Part shown: piece after piece, positions 8,204 to 16,074 of the stretch
How the letters are laid out: each line of letters begins with the position of its first letter
Numbering within the stretch: position 1 is the first letter of the stretch
From: Pseudomonadota bacterium
GTDB taxonomy: Bacteria; Pseudomonadota; Alphaproteobacteria; Rhizobiales; Pleomorphomonadaceae
Assembly (NCBI GenBank): GCA_018262505.1
Contig: JAGSYV010000039.1
Span: forward strand, 1-40,934
Direction of reading: 5' to 3'
Length of the DNA: 40,934 nucleotides
The notes under the pieces: model-generated
The model's input: only the letters and a program-made list of their open reading frames with translations
Databases searched by the model: none
Told to the model about the DNA's origin: nothing
Translations under genes and position numbers: made by a program

Positions 8204-8260
8204 ATGTCCAGCATTTCCCGCACCGCGCCGCTCTCCCCGCCCGTAGCCATTCCGCTATGA
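8204..8260 (+). pseudogene. cbtB: cbtB remnant (cobalt transporter subunit CbtB)
   Basis: An 18-codon frame (MSSISRTAPLSPPVAIPL) lies directly after the riboswitch hairpin and its Shine-Dalgarno sequence. CbtB is normally a small one-helix protein of about 60-70 residues ending in a His-rich motif and CH. Here only a start resembling a CbtB N-terminus is left, and the stop overlaps the next ATG. An internal deletion that joined the N-terminal codons to the end of the gene would explain this. The identification rests on position plus weak N-terminal resemblance. Confidence 0.5.
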
Positions 8261-8306
8261 CCGGAAAGCTTTTGCTGCGCGGCATGATTGCCGGCGTGGC
8301 GGGTGG
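8257..8306 (+). pseudogene. cbtA: cbtA remnant (cobalt transporter subunit CbtA)
   Basis: It starts with ATG overlapping the preceding stop (ATGA) and reads MTGKLLLRGMIAGVAGG. This is the typical start of CbtA, a cobalt transport membrane protein of more than 200 residues with a glycine-rich first helix. The match stops where the convergent kinase gene ends (stop at 8307-8309), after about 17 codons. The rest of cbtA has been removed or replaced. Confidence 0.6.
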
Positions 8307-8894
8307 TCAGCCTGTCGCCCGTTCGACAAGCTCATCGATCAGGCCCGTCACCGCCCGTTCGTCGGTGGTATCGACAACGCGCAGCCCGACCTCGCGCGCC
8401 GAGGCACAAAGGGCGGCGTTCTCCCTGAGGGAGCGATCGACGAAGGCGTCGATCAGGCGACGCTCGACGCTGCCGCGTTGCCCATAGTCGGACGCCGCGT
8501 GCATCCGGTTCCGCAGAACCTCGTCTTCGGCATGGAGCAGCACGCCGAACATCTGATCGGACAAGAGCGGGGCAACATACTCCGGCCTCAGCGCCGCGCC
8601 CTCCAGCACAAAGGGCCGCCCGGCGTCTCTCTCCGCCTCGATCATCGGCCGCACCTGCCGCCACATGTTCTCGTGATGCACCTTCAGAAACCAGTGGATG
8701 GTCTCCGGCGACAGCCGTTCGTAGAACTCGGCCACTTCAGGCGGAATCGCCAGCCACGGCCGGCCAGGGTGCCGGCCCAGCGTGTCGGTGGACAGGCCGT
8801 TCCACCCGAGCCGCGCCGCCAGCCTTTCGGCCAGCGTCGACTTGCCGACGTGCGAGGTGCCGGTGATCAGGATGGCTTGGAGAGGTGAGGTCAT
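8307..8894 (-). CDS. P-loop AAA-type nucleotide/small-molecule kinase-like protein
   Basis: A 195-residue cytosolic protein with a Walker A loop GTSHVGKST at 12-20 right after a hydrophobic strand, as in the AAA_33 and adenylylsulfate/2-phosphoglycerate kinase-like families. The rest is charged and helical, with several arginines that could form a lid. The substrate cannot be told. ATG 8894 places the P-loop at the usual distance; the longer open frame upstream (to 8975) adds a basic stretch unlike the family. Its 3' end abuts the truncated cbtA, suggesting that the rearrangement that ended cbtA brought this gene in. Confidence 0.75.
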   Translation of the reverse strand: MTSPLQAILITGTSHVGKSTLAERLAARLGWNGLSTDTLGRHPGRPWLAIPPEVAEFYERLSPETIHWFLKVHHENMWRQVRPMIEAERDAGRPFVLEGAALRPEYVAPLLSDQMFGVLLHAEDEVLRNRMHAASDYGQRGSVERRLIDAFVDRSLRENAALCASAREVGLRVVDTTDERAVTGLIDELVERATG

Positions 8895-9057
8895 GAAGAA
8901 CCCGCGTTTACCCAATGTTAAGAAGCTGCGGACTTTCCGGCCTCGTTTGCTACGTAGTAACAACGAGATAGCCATACAAATGGTTTCACTCTGATGCGCG
9001 CTGGCCTAGAGAGCAGCTGCAAACTGCAACCTTTTGGTTCTCCGGACGGTTCGAGAC

Positions 9058-9507
9058 ATGGATTCCGATGATAATGCTCAGTTGCAAGGCATCAAAGGCT
9101 GGCTGCTTCTTCTCGCCGTCTGTCAGGCTGTCGGGATCTTTAAGCTGCTCTTTGGCTCCATTCGCGGCCTTGAGACATACGCCGCATTTGCCGATATGCC
9201 CGGGGTACGTATAGTCATTGCCGCTCAAGCAACAATAGATCTGGGCGCATTGGCGCTCGGGCTGATAACGTTTGGCGCACTCCTCAGCAAGAAAAAATCC
9301 TTTCTCAAGTGGTTTTTCTATCAGTGGATAGCGATACCAGTCGTCTTCATTCTTGAATACGGGATTGTATGGGCTGCGCTCGGCATTCCGATTACCGACC
9401 TATTGGATAGCGGTGACACGAGAATAGCAATGATTTTTCTCATCAATGGCATCTGGGTCTTGTACACGCGCAAATCAAAGCGTGTCGCAAACACCCTGGT
9501 GAATTAG
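9058..9507 (+). CDS. DUF2569-like small membrane protein
   Basis: A 149-residue protein with about four hydrophobic segments (roughly 12-33, 50-74, 82-103 and 120-137). It starts LQGIKGWLLLLA, the L-x-GWLLL pattern typical of DUF2569 proteins. The function of the family is unknown. ATG 9058 is chosen over an in-frame TTG at 9034. Base composition is visibly less GC-rich than in the flanking genes, which suggests recent transfer. It stands alone between convergent and divergent neighbours. Confidence 0.7.
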   Translation: MDSDDNAQLQGIKGWLLLLAVCQAVGIFKLLFGSIRGLETYAAFADMPGVRIVIAAQATIDLGALALGLITFGALLSKKKSFLKWFFYQWIAIPVVFILEYGIVWAALGIPITDLLDSGDTRIAMIFLINGIWVLYTRKSKRVANTLVN

Positions 9508-9536
9508 CCGCGACGCAGAGCGGCACTGGTCGTCTG

Positions 9537-10049
9537 TCACCAAAGCTCGGCCAGCGCTTTGCCCAAAATCTGCTGAATGAACTCGCTCTTTTCCACCGTG
9601 TAGCGATCGCCATCATACGCAAAACGCGCGGCAAGCTGACGCTTCAGGGCTGCATAGGCCTCTGCGGCCTCGTCATGATTGCGGAGATAATCGCGGAACG
9701 CCAGACGGCGCACGTGCGTGCGATTTCCCGGCGGGCAGAGATAGACGCGAAGTCGGGGCGTCGAGGCTTTCAGGAGGAACGCCCAGACATCGTCGTTGTA
9801 GTGGTTCCCACGCGCCTCATAGCCCGCCTCGACAAGGCGACGGCTCGCCTCAGGAACATCCGCCAGGCTAGACAGGGTTACATCGATATCGATCGTCGGC
9901 TTGGCAGGCATCTGGGGAATGGCTGTACTGCCAACATGATCGACCAAGAGAACACAGGCGCCGAGCAACTCCCTCAGGCGAGCTTCGGCGTCTTTAAAAA
10001 GCCGCGGCCAGTTCGCATCGTAAGCCACGATCTGAACCTGCGTCGGCAT
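9537..10049 (-). CDS. GrpB family protein (UPF0157, nucleotidyltransferase fold)
   Basis: A 170-residue protein with the family signatures DHVGSTAIP and AKPTIDIDV and the C-terminal pattern Y-x-x-x-K-x-x-FI. GrpB proteins are predicted nucleotidyltransferase-fold proteins of uncertain role. The two Asp residues in the IDIDV strand would be the metal ligands of such a fold. ATG 10049 begins a standard GrpB N-terminus (VQIVAYDANWP). The open frame continues to 10139, but the extra residues do not look like family sequence. Confidence 0.88.
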   Translation of the reverse strand: MPTQVQIVAYDANWPRLFKDAEARLRELLGACVLLVDHVGSTAIPQMPAKPTIDIDVTLSSLADVPEASRRLVEAGYEARGNHYNDDVWAFLLKASTPRLRVYLCPPGNRTHVRRLAFRDYLRNHDEAAEAYAALKRQLAARFAYDGDRYTVEKSEFIQQILGKALAELW

Positions 10050-10151
10050 GGCGCGTTCCAATTGGAGAACTTGTCCGACGGCTAGCATATCCGCCCAGAG
10101 CGATCCACACATCACTCGTCGCGCCGTCCCTCTGTCCAAGGAGCCGTGCCC

Positions 10152-10568
10152 ATGTCAGCTTCCGCCAGCATGTTCGCGCAATCCTTCTTCCACGGAACCC
10201 GCGCCAGCCTCAAGCCGGGCGATCTGATCACCGTCGGCCATCAATCGAACTTCACCGATGTGAAGCCACTGTCCTGGGTCTATTTCTCGGCCACGCTGGA
10301 CGCCGCCATCTGGGGCGCCGAACTCGCCGCCGGCAGCGGACCCGGGCGGATCTACGTCGTGGAGCCTACCGGCCCGATTGCCGACGACCCCAACCTGACC
10401 GACCAGAAATTCCCCGGCAACTCCACCCTCTCCTACCGCTCCCGCGATCCGCTCCGGGTCATCGCCGAGGTGATCCATTGGCAAGGCCATTCGCCCGAAC
10501 GGGTGCACGACATGAAGGAAGGCCTGACGCGCCTCGCCCGTAAAGAGCGTAACACCATCCTCGACTGA
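10152..10568 (+). CDS. arr: NAD(+)-rifampin ADP-ribosyltransferase
   Basis: A 138-residue Arr enzyme that transfers ADP-ribose from NAD to rifampicin, inactivating it. Nearly the whole protein follows the family: FFHGT, LKPGDLI, TLDAAIWGAELA, VEPTGPIADDPNLTD, FPGN, SYRSRDPLRV and WQGHSPE. The His of FFHGT (H14) corresponds to the NAD-binding His, and the DDPNLTD stretch carries the Asp of the H-Y-D set. ATG 10152 is about nine bases after aaggag; GTG 10146 would be too close. No integron or cassette site is seen, so it is probably a chromosomal, intrinsic copy. Confidence 0.93.
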   Translation: MSASASMFAQSFFHGTRASLKPGDLITVGHQSNFTDVKPLSWVYFSATLDAAIWGAELAAGSGPGRIYVVEPTGPIADDPNLTDQKFPGNSTLSYRSRDPLRVIAEVIHWQGHSPERVHDMKEGLTRLARKERNTILD

Positions 10569-10590
10569 TCGACATTATTCCAGGGATACG

Positions 10591-11202
10591 ATGAACCTCA
10601 TTCCTCTTCCAACCCACCAAGCGACGAAACGTCTTGTGCTGCGCCCGTTCGCCGCCGACGACTGGGCGGCGTATGCCGACTATCACGCCCGTCCCGAGGT
10701 CTACGCCTTCCTCTACAGGGCGGCCCCAACCGGCGCCGCTCTGAGAGAGCAATTCGACCGCGTGCTGCGCGCTCGCTTCGAAGCCGATGGCGATGTCTAC
10801 CGGCTGGCGGTGATGCTGAAGGACGGCGGCGCAGTTGCCGGCGAGGTGTTGCTGAAGATGGCGAGCCGCGACGCGCTGCAGGCCGAGATCGGCTACATCT
10901 TCAGTCCCGCTCATGCCGGCAAGGGTTACGCCACGGAAGCCGTCGCCGTCCTGCTGTCCATCGGTTTTGAAACCATCGGCTTCCACCGCATCTTCGCCCG
11001 CCTCGACGCCGCCAACACCGGATCGGTGGGCGTCGTCGAGAGGCTGGGCATGAGGCGCGAAGCCCACCTCAGGGAAAACGACCGGTTCAACGGCCGGTGG
11101 GGCGACGAGTACGTCTATGCGCTGCTGAGGGCGGAGTGGAGTGATCGGTCTCGCAACGCATTGACGACTGTAAGGGAAGATCCACGCGGCACATTTAGCT
11201 GA
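10591..11202 (+). CDS. GNAT family N-acetyltransferase (RimJ/RimL type)
   Basis: A 203-residue acetyltransferase. The N-terminus TKRLVLRPFAADDW is typical of the RimJ/RimL group. The acetyl-CoA loop is in SPAHAGKGYATEAV (Q/R-x-x-G-x-G/A type), followed by a strand-helix with LDAANTGSVGVVERLGMRREA, the usual C-terminal motif. The acceptor could be a protein N-terminus or an antibiotic or other small amine and cannot be told. It starts 22 bases after arr in the same direction, so the two may be co-transcribed. Confidence 0.88.
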   Translation: MNLIPLPTHQATKRLVLRPFAADDWAAYADYHARPEVYAFLYRAAPTGAALREQFDRVLRARFEADGDVYRLAVMLKDGGAVAGEVLLKMASRDALQAEIGYIFSPAHAGKGYATEAVAVLLSIGFETIGFHRIFARLDAANTGSVGVVERLGMRREAHLRENDRFNGRWGDEYVYALLRAEWSDRSRNALTTVREDPRGTFS

Positions 11203-11250
11203 TGGGACAGCGACACCGACCGGAAAGCCTATCGCGAGCTTTGAGTAAGG

Positions 11251-11577
11251 TCAGTCGGCAAGACCGATCATCACCAGTAGCATGCTGTTGAGCGCCAGCA
11301 TGTTGGTAGGCGAAAGCCGGCCGATCACCGGGCCGCATTTGGCGCGCGGATAGGCCAGCACCTTGTCGACCATGACCTGCGAGACGGCCTTGAGGCCATT
11401 GCCGGCAGTGGGCTCCAAGGTGAGCCGATAGAGCGGCGCATCGGCAATTGCACTGGTGAGCAAGGCGACGAGCACGCTATCGGCCGCGTCGAGCGCATCG
11501 GACTGGACGACGACCGCCGGACGCGGCTTGCCAGTGTCGCCCTGCGCCGACACCGTCAGGAGATCGCCACGTCTCAT
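11251..11577 (-). CDS. MazF/PemK-type endoribonuclease toxin
   Basis: A 108-residue toxin of the MazF/PemK fold. It has MRRGDLL at the start, the strand GKPRPAVVVQSD with the conserved R in KPRP, a VLVALLTSA strand, and KVLAYPRAKCGPVIGRLS near the end. Such toxins cut mRNA at short motifs. It begins with an ATGA overlap on the antitoxin stop (11574-11577), so the pair is translationally coupled. An in-frame ATG four codons upstream lies inside the antitoxin gene and is less likely. Confidence 0.88.
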   Translation of the reverse strand: MRRGDLLTVSAQGDTGKPRPAVVVQSDALDAADSVLVALLTSAIADAPLYRLTLEPTAGNGLKAVSQVMVDKVLAYPRAKCGPVIGRLSPTNMLALNSMLLVMIGLAD

Positions 11578-11798
11578 TCTTCCCGCCACTCAAACGCGTC
11601 GGCAATGAAGCCCAGCGCCTCGGCCTCCTCGGCCCGGCCTCGTAAGAAAAGCCCCTGCTGCCTGGCCTCGGCGGCGAATTCCGGCCGGTTGGGATCGGGC
11701 ACCCAAATCCGCAACTGCTTCATGCCCCGGCGCTGCTGTTGCCGACGATAGCGCTGAAACTTGGTCAGGCCGCCTTCTGTCTGCTTGGGGCGCGGCAT
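11574..11798 (-). CDS. MazE-family antitoxin (DUF3018-like)
   Basis: A 74-residue basic protein that begins MPRPKQTEGG and contains FQRYRRQQQRRGMKQLRIWVPDPNRPEFA, here read in two runs (FQRYRRQQQRRGMKQ, then LRIWVPDPNR). It ends in an acidic EEAEALGFIADAFEW. This is the DUF3018 antitoxin form that accompanies MazF-type toxins. ATG 11798 is six bases after ggagg; the open frame upstream to 11822 is not needed. The paired operators just upstream point to autoregulation. Confidence 0.87.
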   Translation of the reverse strand: MPRPKQTEGGLTKFQRYRRQQQRRGMKQLRIWVPDPNRPEFAAEARQQGLFLRGRAEEAEALGFIADAFEWREE

Positions 11799-11810
11799 GG
11801 TGCCCTCCAT

Positions 11811-11852
11811 AAGGTTGCGCACTACCTTAGCATGAAAGTTGCGCGCTACCTA
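11811..11852 (-). promoter_or_regulatory. paired operator-like repeats upstream of the MazE/MazF-type pair
   Basis: Two copies of the same sequence lie 24 bp apart in direct orientation. The first (11811-11828) is aaggttgcgcactacctt, an imperfect palindrome. The second (11835-11852) is aaagttgcgcgctaccta. The first ends 13 bases upstream of the antitoxin start. A spacing of just over two helical turns suits cooperative binding by an antitoxin-toxin complex. Confidence 0.6.
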
Positions 11853-11868
11853 ATGGGTTGGCTCGGGA

Positions 11869-12495
11869 CTAGACGCGTTCGTAGACCGTGAGCTCCTTGC
11901 CTAACTGCCATGCAGGTAGAAAGTCGTCGACGGCCTCGCTGCGAAATGGGCGCGGTGATGCGCCGGGCCAAACTGGATCGTGGAGAATGATCCGGTTCTC
12001 CGGCGCTTCGAGGACAACGACCTTGTGCAGCGAAAAGCCGGGTTCCTTGTCGAGCGTCTTTGAGCAAACCGCCACTTCGCACACAGAATTGGGCGATAAG
12101 CCCTGCCGGAGCGTTGCCAAGTCCGGCTCCTGCCGTGTGAAGGAGAAGTTGGGATGCTCCAGGCAACGCCGCAGCGGCTCCTCGCAAGCCTTCAGGTTCT
12201 CGGTCCTCTGAATGACATAGTCCAGCGAGGCCGCGTCGAGGGACTCCTCCAGCCCAGCAATGCCACGTTCGGCCCAGGCGACGTAGGCGATCGTGTCATA
12301 CTCATGGACGCGAACGCCTCGCTCCATCATCCAGAGCCAGAACGGAAAAGCCCAGACCATATGGCCGGGTTTCCAGCCAGTGATCCGGGCAATCTCACCC
12401 GTATCGACATCCGAAAAGAACGACCGCGCCGTCATCTGGTAGCAAGCCAAGGCGCAGGCGTTGGTCGCGGGACTGATAATGTAAGGCGTTATCAT
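11869..12495 (-). CDS. C39-like papain-fold peptidase domain protein
   Basis: A 208-residue protein with the order of motifs of the peptidase C39-like group. There is a Cys-containing helix near the N-terminus (TNACALACYQM, C13 or C18) and a late SLHKVVVLEA strand with the presumed catalytic His, followed by IILHDP with the Asp. There is no signal peptide and no transporter domain, so it is not a bacteriocin exporter of the usual type. It may be a cytosolic protease or an inactive relative; the usual Gln before the Cys helix is not obvious. No clear partner gene is adjacent. Confidence 0.6.
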   Translation of the reverse strand: MITPYIISPATNACALACYQMTARSFFSDVDTGEIARITGWKPGHMVWAFPFWLWMMERGVRVHEYDTIAYVAWAERGIAGLEESLDAASLDYVIQRTENLKACEEPLRRCLEHPNFSFTRQEPDLATLRQGLSPNSVCEVAVCSKTLDKEPGFSLHKVVVLEAPENRIILHDPVWPGASPRPFRSEAVDDFLPAWQLGKELTVYERV

Positions 12496-12524
12496 GGCTC
12501 ATCATCCCGGCCGCGCCTCGCGGC

Positions 12525-13079
12525 TTATTTTCTGGTCAACCCCGCCTCGCCGTCTTTGCCCCACCTGTCTCTGGCGCTGTTGAGCAGATCGACGAGATCG
12601 GGCGTACTCACCAGCCAGCCACTGCCCAAAGTTCCGTGTATCCCGGCCGAGGTCTTGGTGACGTCGTGCCAAATGGAATCTTCGCCCTGTCGTTTCTCAC
12701 GAATAAACCCAACATGGGGAGAGTAGTTCTGCCCCCACGGCAGATAAGAAACAAATTCAGAGATTTCCTGCCATGTGTAACGTTGCGTCTTGAAACCGTT
12801 GAAAAAGACTAAACCTTGCGGTGAAATCGTAAGACGAGGCGGAGAGATAAGCCGCCATACGCCAAGAGGAATGCAGAAGCAACTAATGACAACACTGCCA
12901 TAGGCGCCAATGTACCCCCTTAGCGTCATGTGCAGGTCCATAAAAATACACGCTGCAGCCGCCCCCCCAAGCGCGACAAAGAAGAGAAGTCCCACCAGCG
13001 TCTTCTCTTCACCAGCCACCACCACGATTGGCGGGCTGTCGAGGCTAGGCCGCACTCTGCTGGATGTTACTTCGGACAT
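12525..13079 (-). CDS. two-helix membrane protein with PH-like cytosolic domain
   Basis: A hypothetical protein of about 184 residues. Two hydrophobic helices (about 25-48 and 58-75) are followed by a beta-rich domain (PRLTISPQGLVFFNG, then YTWQEISEFVSY) that resembles bacterial PH-like/STM3941-type membrane proteins. The start is uncertain: ATG 13079 gives a normal layout but has only a weak aaagaa before it, and the frame is open to 13253. Composition is less GC-rich than in neighbours. It sits 30 bases upstream of the C39-like gene on the same strand and could be co-transcribed with it. Confidence 0.5.
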   Translation of the reverse strand: MSEVTSSRVRPSLDSPPIVVVAGEEKTLVGLLFFVALGGAAAACIFMDLHMTLRGYIGAYGSVVISCFCIPLGVWRLISPPRLTISPQGLVFFNGFKTQRYTWQEISEFVSYLPWGQNYSPHVGFIREKRQGEDSIWHDVTKTSAGIHGTLGSGWLVSTPDLVDLLNSARDRWGKDGEAGLTRK

Positions 13080-13273
13080 TTCTTTTTCAATGCTGAACAA
13101 ACACTTCGAGCGACACATGCCGCATGGGTCAGAACTCGCAACCATGCTCTCATTTCCGGCGGGAAAGCATGCCAGAAGTTGAAAAACCACTTGTATGTTG
13201 AGACCTAGAAGATCGCAATACGGCTCCAGCTCGCCGTGCTTTGATAACCACACTTCCCTACCCCCTCAAAAAC

Positions 13274-15565
13274 CTACCCCCTCAAAAAATACAGCGTCTT
13301 CCTCGGCCCTCCTCCCTCCGTCGCCACGCTCTCCCTTGTGATCGCCCCCGTATCCTCCAGCGTCTCGATCACCTCCCTCAGTTCCCTTGCCCTCAGCCGG
13401 TTCTTCATCCGCGCCCGCAGCGTTTCCTGGGAAATCTCGCCGCCCTCCTTGTCGATGATGCGCAGCACGCGGTTGGCCTCGGCCTGGAAGTCGGTTTCGG
13501 AGATGTAGAGGCGGCCCATGCGGTAGAGGGTGCGGGCCGACCAGAGGGCCACGGCGCGGCCCCATTCCATGTCGTCGACGCTGATTTTCGGCATCACGGG
13601 GTCGCGGCCGCCGGCGCGGATGGTGGCCATGCGGACGGCCATTTCGGCGGCGCGGCCGATGAAGTTTTCGGCGTCGGCGTCGCGGTCCTGCCAGGCGAGG
13701 ATCTCGCGTTGGAAGGCGGTGTAGACCGCCTCGGCGCCGGGACCCCAGGGGATGACGAACGGGTCGATCTCGATGTCGGTTTCGTGCAGTTTCGAGGCGA
13801 CCACCAGCGGATTGCCGCCGCCGAACAGGCGCCTGAGGCTTTCCGACAGCTTCTCCGGAACCACCAGCGGCGGCTCTTTCGGCTCGCGGTCCTCGGTGCG
13901 GCTGGCCACGGTGAGCAGGGTGAAGCGGTTGAGGAAGCCGTTGGACACGTCGCCGCCATCCAGCGCCTCGAAAAAATCCTCCGGCGTCGAGGCGCCGTAG
14001 ATGGACAGCGCCGGCGCCCGGATGGTACGGGCCGGCGTCGCCGCCCATTCCGGCGTGGTCATCAGGCCGAAATTGGTGCCCCACACCGAGCGCATGATCT
14101 TGGAGATGCCGCGCTCGAAGCCGGAGGCGCGCTTGGCGTTGATGCGTTTCAAAAAGGCGCCGAACTCGTCCATCGGGCAGAGTGACAGCGGTTCTCGCTC
14201 GATGAAGTGGATGACGGCCGGCATGGAGATGAACTCGTCCGGCCCGATGGTGCGCGTCATCTTGGCGGCGGCGAGCAGCCGCTTGATCTGCTGCAGCGCG
14301 TGGTCCTTGCCGACGCCGGACGGCGCCAGCGCCAGCATGTAGAGCACGGTGGAACTCAGCGTCGGCCCGGCCCAGAAGCGGCCCATGGCGGTGCCGACCA
14401 GCGTCAGCGCCGCGCCGAGCGCCAGCACCCGGTTGGGCCGGCGGGCGGTGTCGCAGATCCAGTTGGTGATGTCGCCGACAAGGCCCGGCACATGGGTCAG
14501 CGCGTCGGGAAACTCCACGGCCGCCCGTGCCCGCTTGGCCTCGTGCACCACCTCGCCGGTGTCGCCGTCGACCACCGCGCCATTGCGCTCCTTGACGAGG
14601 CGGCGCGGCCCATTGGCAGCTCGCGGCGGCTCGGGCCGGGTGTCGCGTGGAGCCTCGCGCGGCTGCGTCCGGCCCTTCCGGAGGCCGCTCCGGATGGTGG
14701 CAAGGCAGGCCGGCAGGCCATCGTCCGCCGCAAGGCCGCAATCCTGCGCCGCCGAGGAAAGCTGCGAGATCGCCGTGGCCTCCGAGAGCCAGCCGGCGCC
14801 GACCATCTGCCCCAGCGCAAAGGCGCCGCGGTTAAGCTGGTTGTTGCGGCCGCCCTTGCCGGCGGAACGCAGCGCGTCGATCTCCGCCGCGATGGCCTTG
14901 TCGGCATAGCGGGCGAGGCGGGCATCTGGAACGGACGAGGGAACGCGCGGCTCTTGCCTTGGCTCCGGCCTCGGCTCGGGCTCTGTCGGCGGTGGATCGA
15001 TCAGCGCATAGAGCCAATCCGGCACGGTGGGCGCCGCGACGATCGCCCCGGCCGTGACAGGCTGATAGGCGCCCTCGCCATCGGCCCTGAGCGCGCCGGG
15101 CGCCACCACATAGCCGCCCAGCCCGCGAATGTTGATGCCGCGCCCTTTGAGCAGCCCCTCGCGGTTGCCGTGGGCGCGCCCGTCCGGCTGGCGAAAATAG
15201 ATGTGGCGGCCGCCACTGGGCGTATCGACGGCCGGCGCCGTCACACCCCGGTTGACCTCGTCCCAGGCCTTGATGCCATCCTCGCCGCCGTCGTGCCGGT
15301 CGAGATCCACCACCAGCAGGCCGGAGCGGCCGAGATGGATGGCCGGCATGGCGTCCGGCCAGCGCCGCCACCAGCCGTCGATCGCCCCCGCGTCCGTGGT
15401 GGCGTCGTCGCCCCAGCGCACCGAGGGGCACGGTTTCTTGGCGTCCGGCCCGCCGCCGCGCACCGGGAAAACGGCAAGGCCGGCGCGCGCCAGATCGAGC
15501 GCCAGCGCCCGGTTGGGCGCCGGCGGGAGAGCGGAGAGCTGGAAGGGCGCCGACAGCCTGGCCAT
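13274..15565 (-). CDS. bifunctional primase-polymerase / DUF3987-type helicase
   Basis: A 763-residue phage or plasmid replication protein. The N-terminal prim-pol domain (about 15-190) has VVDLDRH (D87 and D89 as metal ligands), TPSGGRHIYF (115-124) and INIRGLGGYVVAPG. A PriCT-like helical linker (about 218-300, with GGRNNQLNRGAFALGQ) leads to a DUF3987-like ATPase. This has Walker A APSGVGKDHAL (K420) and Walker B LCPMDEFG (D466, E467). The residue after the P-loop Lys is Asp instead of the usual Ser/Thr. The protein would prime and open DNA at the element's origin. It starts two bases after the stop of the upstream zinc-finger gene, so both are in one operon. Confidence 0.9.
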   Translation of the reverse strand: MARLSAPFQLSALPPAPNRALALDLARAGLAVFPVRGGGPDAKKPCPSVRWGDDATTDAGAIDGWWRRWPDAMPAIHLGRSGLLVVDLDRHDGGEDGIKAWDEVNRGVTAPAVDTPSGGRHIYFRQPDGRAHGNREGLLKGRGINIRGLGGYVVAPGALRADGEGAYQPVTAGAIVAAPTVPDWLYALIDPPPTEPEPRPEPRQEPRVPSSVPDARLARYADKAIAAEIDALRSAGKGGRNNQLNRGAFALGQMVGAGWLSEATAISQLSSAAQDCGLAADDGLPACLATIRSGLRKGRTQPREAPRDTRPEPPRAANGPRRLVKERNGAVVDGDTGEVVHEAKRARAAVEFPDALTHVPGLVGDITNWICDTARRPNRVLALGAALTLVGTAMGRFWAGPTLSSTVLYMLALAPSGVGKDHALQQIKRLLAAAKMTRTIGPDEFISMPAVIHFIEREPLSLCPMDEFGAFLKRINAKRASGFERGISKIMRSVWGTNFGLMTTPEWAATPARTIRAPALSIYGASTPEDFFEALDGGDVSNGFLNRFTLLTVASRTEDREPKEPPLVVPEKLSESLRRLFGGGNPLVVASKLHETDIEIDPFVIPWGPGAEAVYTAFQREILAWQDRDADAENFIGRAAEMAVRMATIRAGGRDPVMPKISVDDMEWGRAVALWSARTLYRMGRLYISETDFQAEANRVLRIIDKEGGEISQETLRARMKNRLRARELREVIETLEDTGAITRESVATEGGGPRKTLYFLRG

Positions 15566-15567
15566 GA

Positions 15568-15906
15568 TCAGGTGGGCTCGCCCTCGATCAACCGGCGGAT
15601 TTCCTCGACGAAATGCGTCTGGAAGGCCATGAGGAAGCCTTCGTATTCGTCACGCGTCAGCAGGGCGAAATCGGTCTTGCCAATGGTGTCGAGGAATTCA
15701 CCGGCCCGCCGCGCCGCCCAGGTGAAGGCTTGCCGCTCTGTCGCGTCGAAATCTCTGAGGCGCGCCGCCGTTCGAGCGCGATCAAGCCCGCAGTCGTTGC
15801 ACACCCAGACGGCCGGCATCCGCCCGCTTGGCGAAAAGCCGATGCCGTCGGCCCGCCGCTGGCAGATGCCGCAAGTGGAGAAATGGCGCGAGGCGGGACT
15901 TCTCAT
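15568..15906 (-). CDS. phage zinc-finger protein (DUF6511-like)
   Basis: A 112-residue protein. The N-terminal half has CGIC, then 20 residues, then CNDC, a probable four-Cys zinc site. The second half is helical (DATERQAFTWAARRAGEFLD; then a short EEIRRL end), as in DUF6511-type phage proteins that sit next to primases. ATG 15906 is about eight bases after ggagcg and is preferred over GTG 15942. A role in replication is inferred only from position. Confidence 0.65.
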   Translation of the reverse strand: MRSPASRHFSTCGICQRRADGIGFSPSGRMPAVWVCNDCGLDRARTAARLRDFDATERQAFTWAARRAGEFLDTIGKTDFALLTRDEYEGFLMAFQTHFVEEIRRLIEGEPT

Positions 15907-16074
15907 ACCGCCGCGCTCCAAAAACCGGACAAATGCAACCACCTAAAATTGTGCTTTTCATTTGGGAACAAATGAGACATTGTTAACCAGTCAACAGAAA
16001 TCCGGTGTTTTTCCGGCTTTCCGAGTGCCGGTTTCGCCGCCTTGCCACCCGCTCCGATCATGGAGGACTGACCC

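Noticed and set aside
14207-15946. 579-codon plus-strand open frame opposite the primase gene
   Set aside because: It is the antisense shadow of a protein with clear prim-pol and Walker motifs, and its composition is not protein-like.
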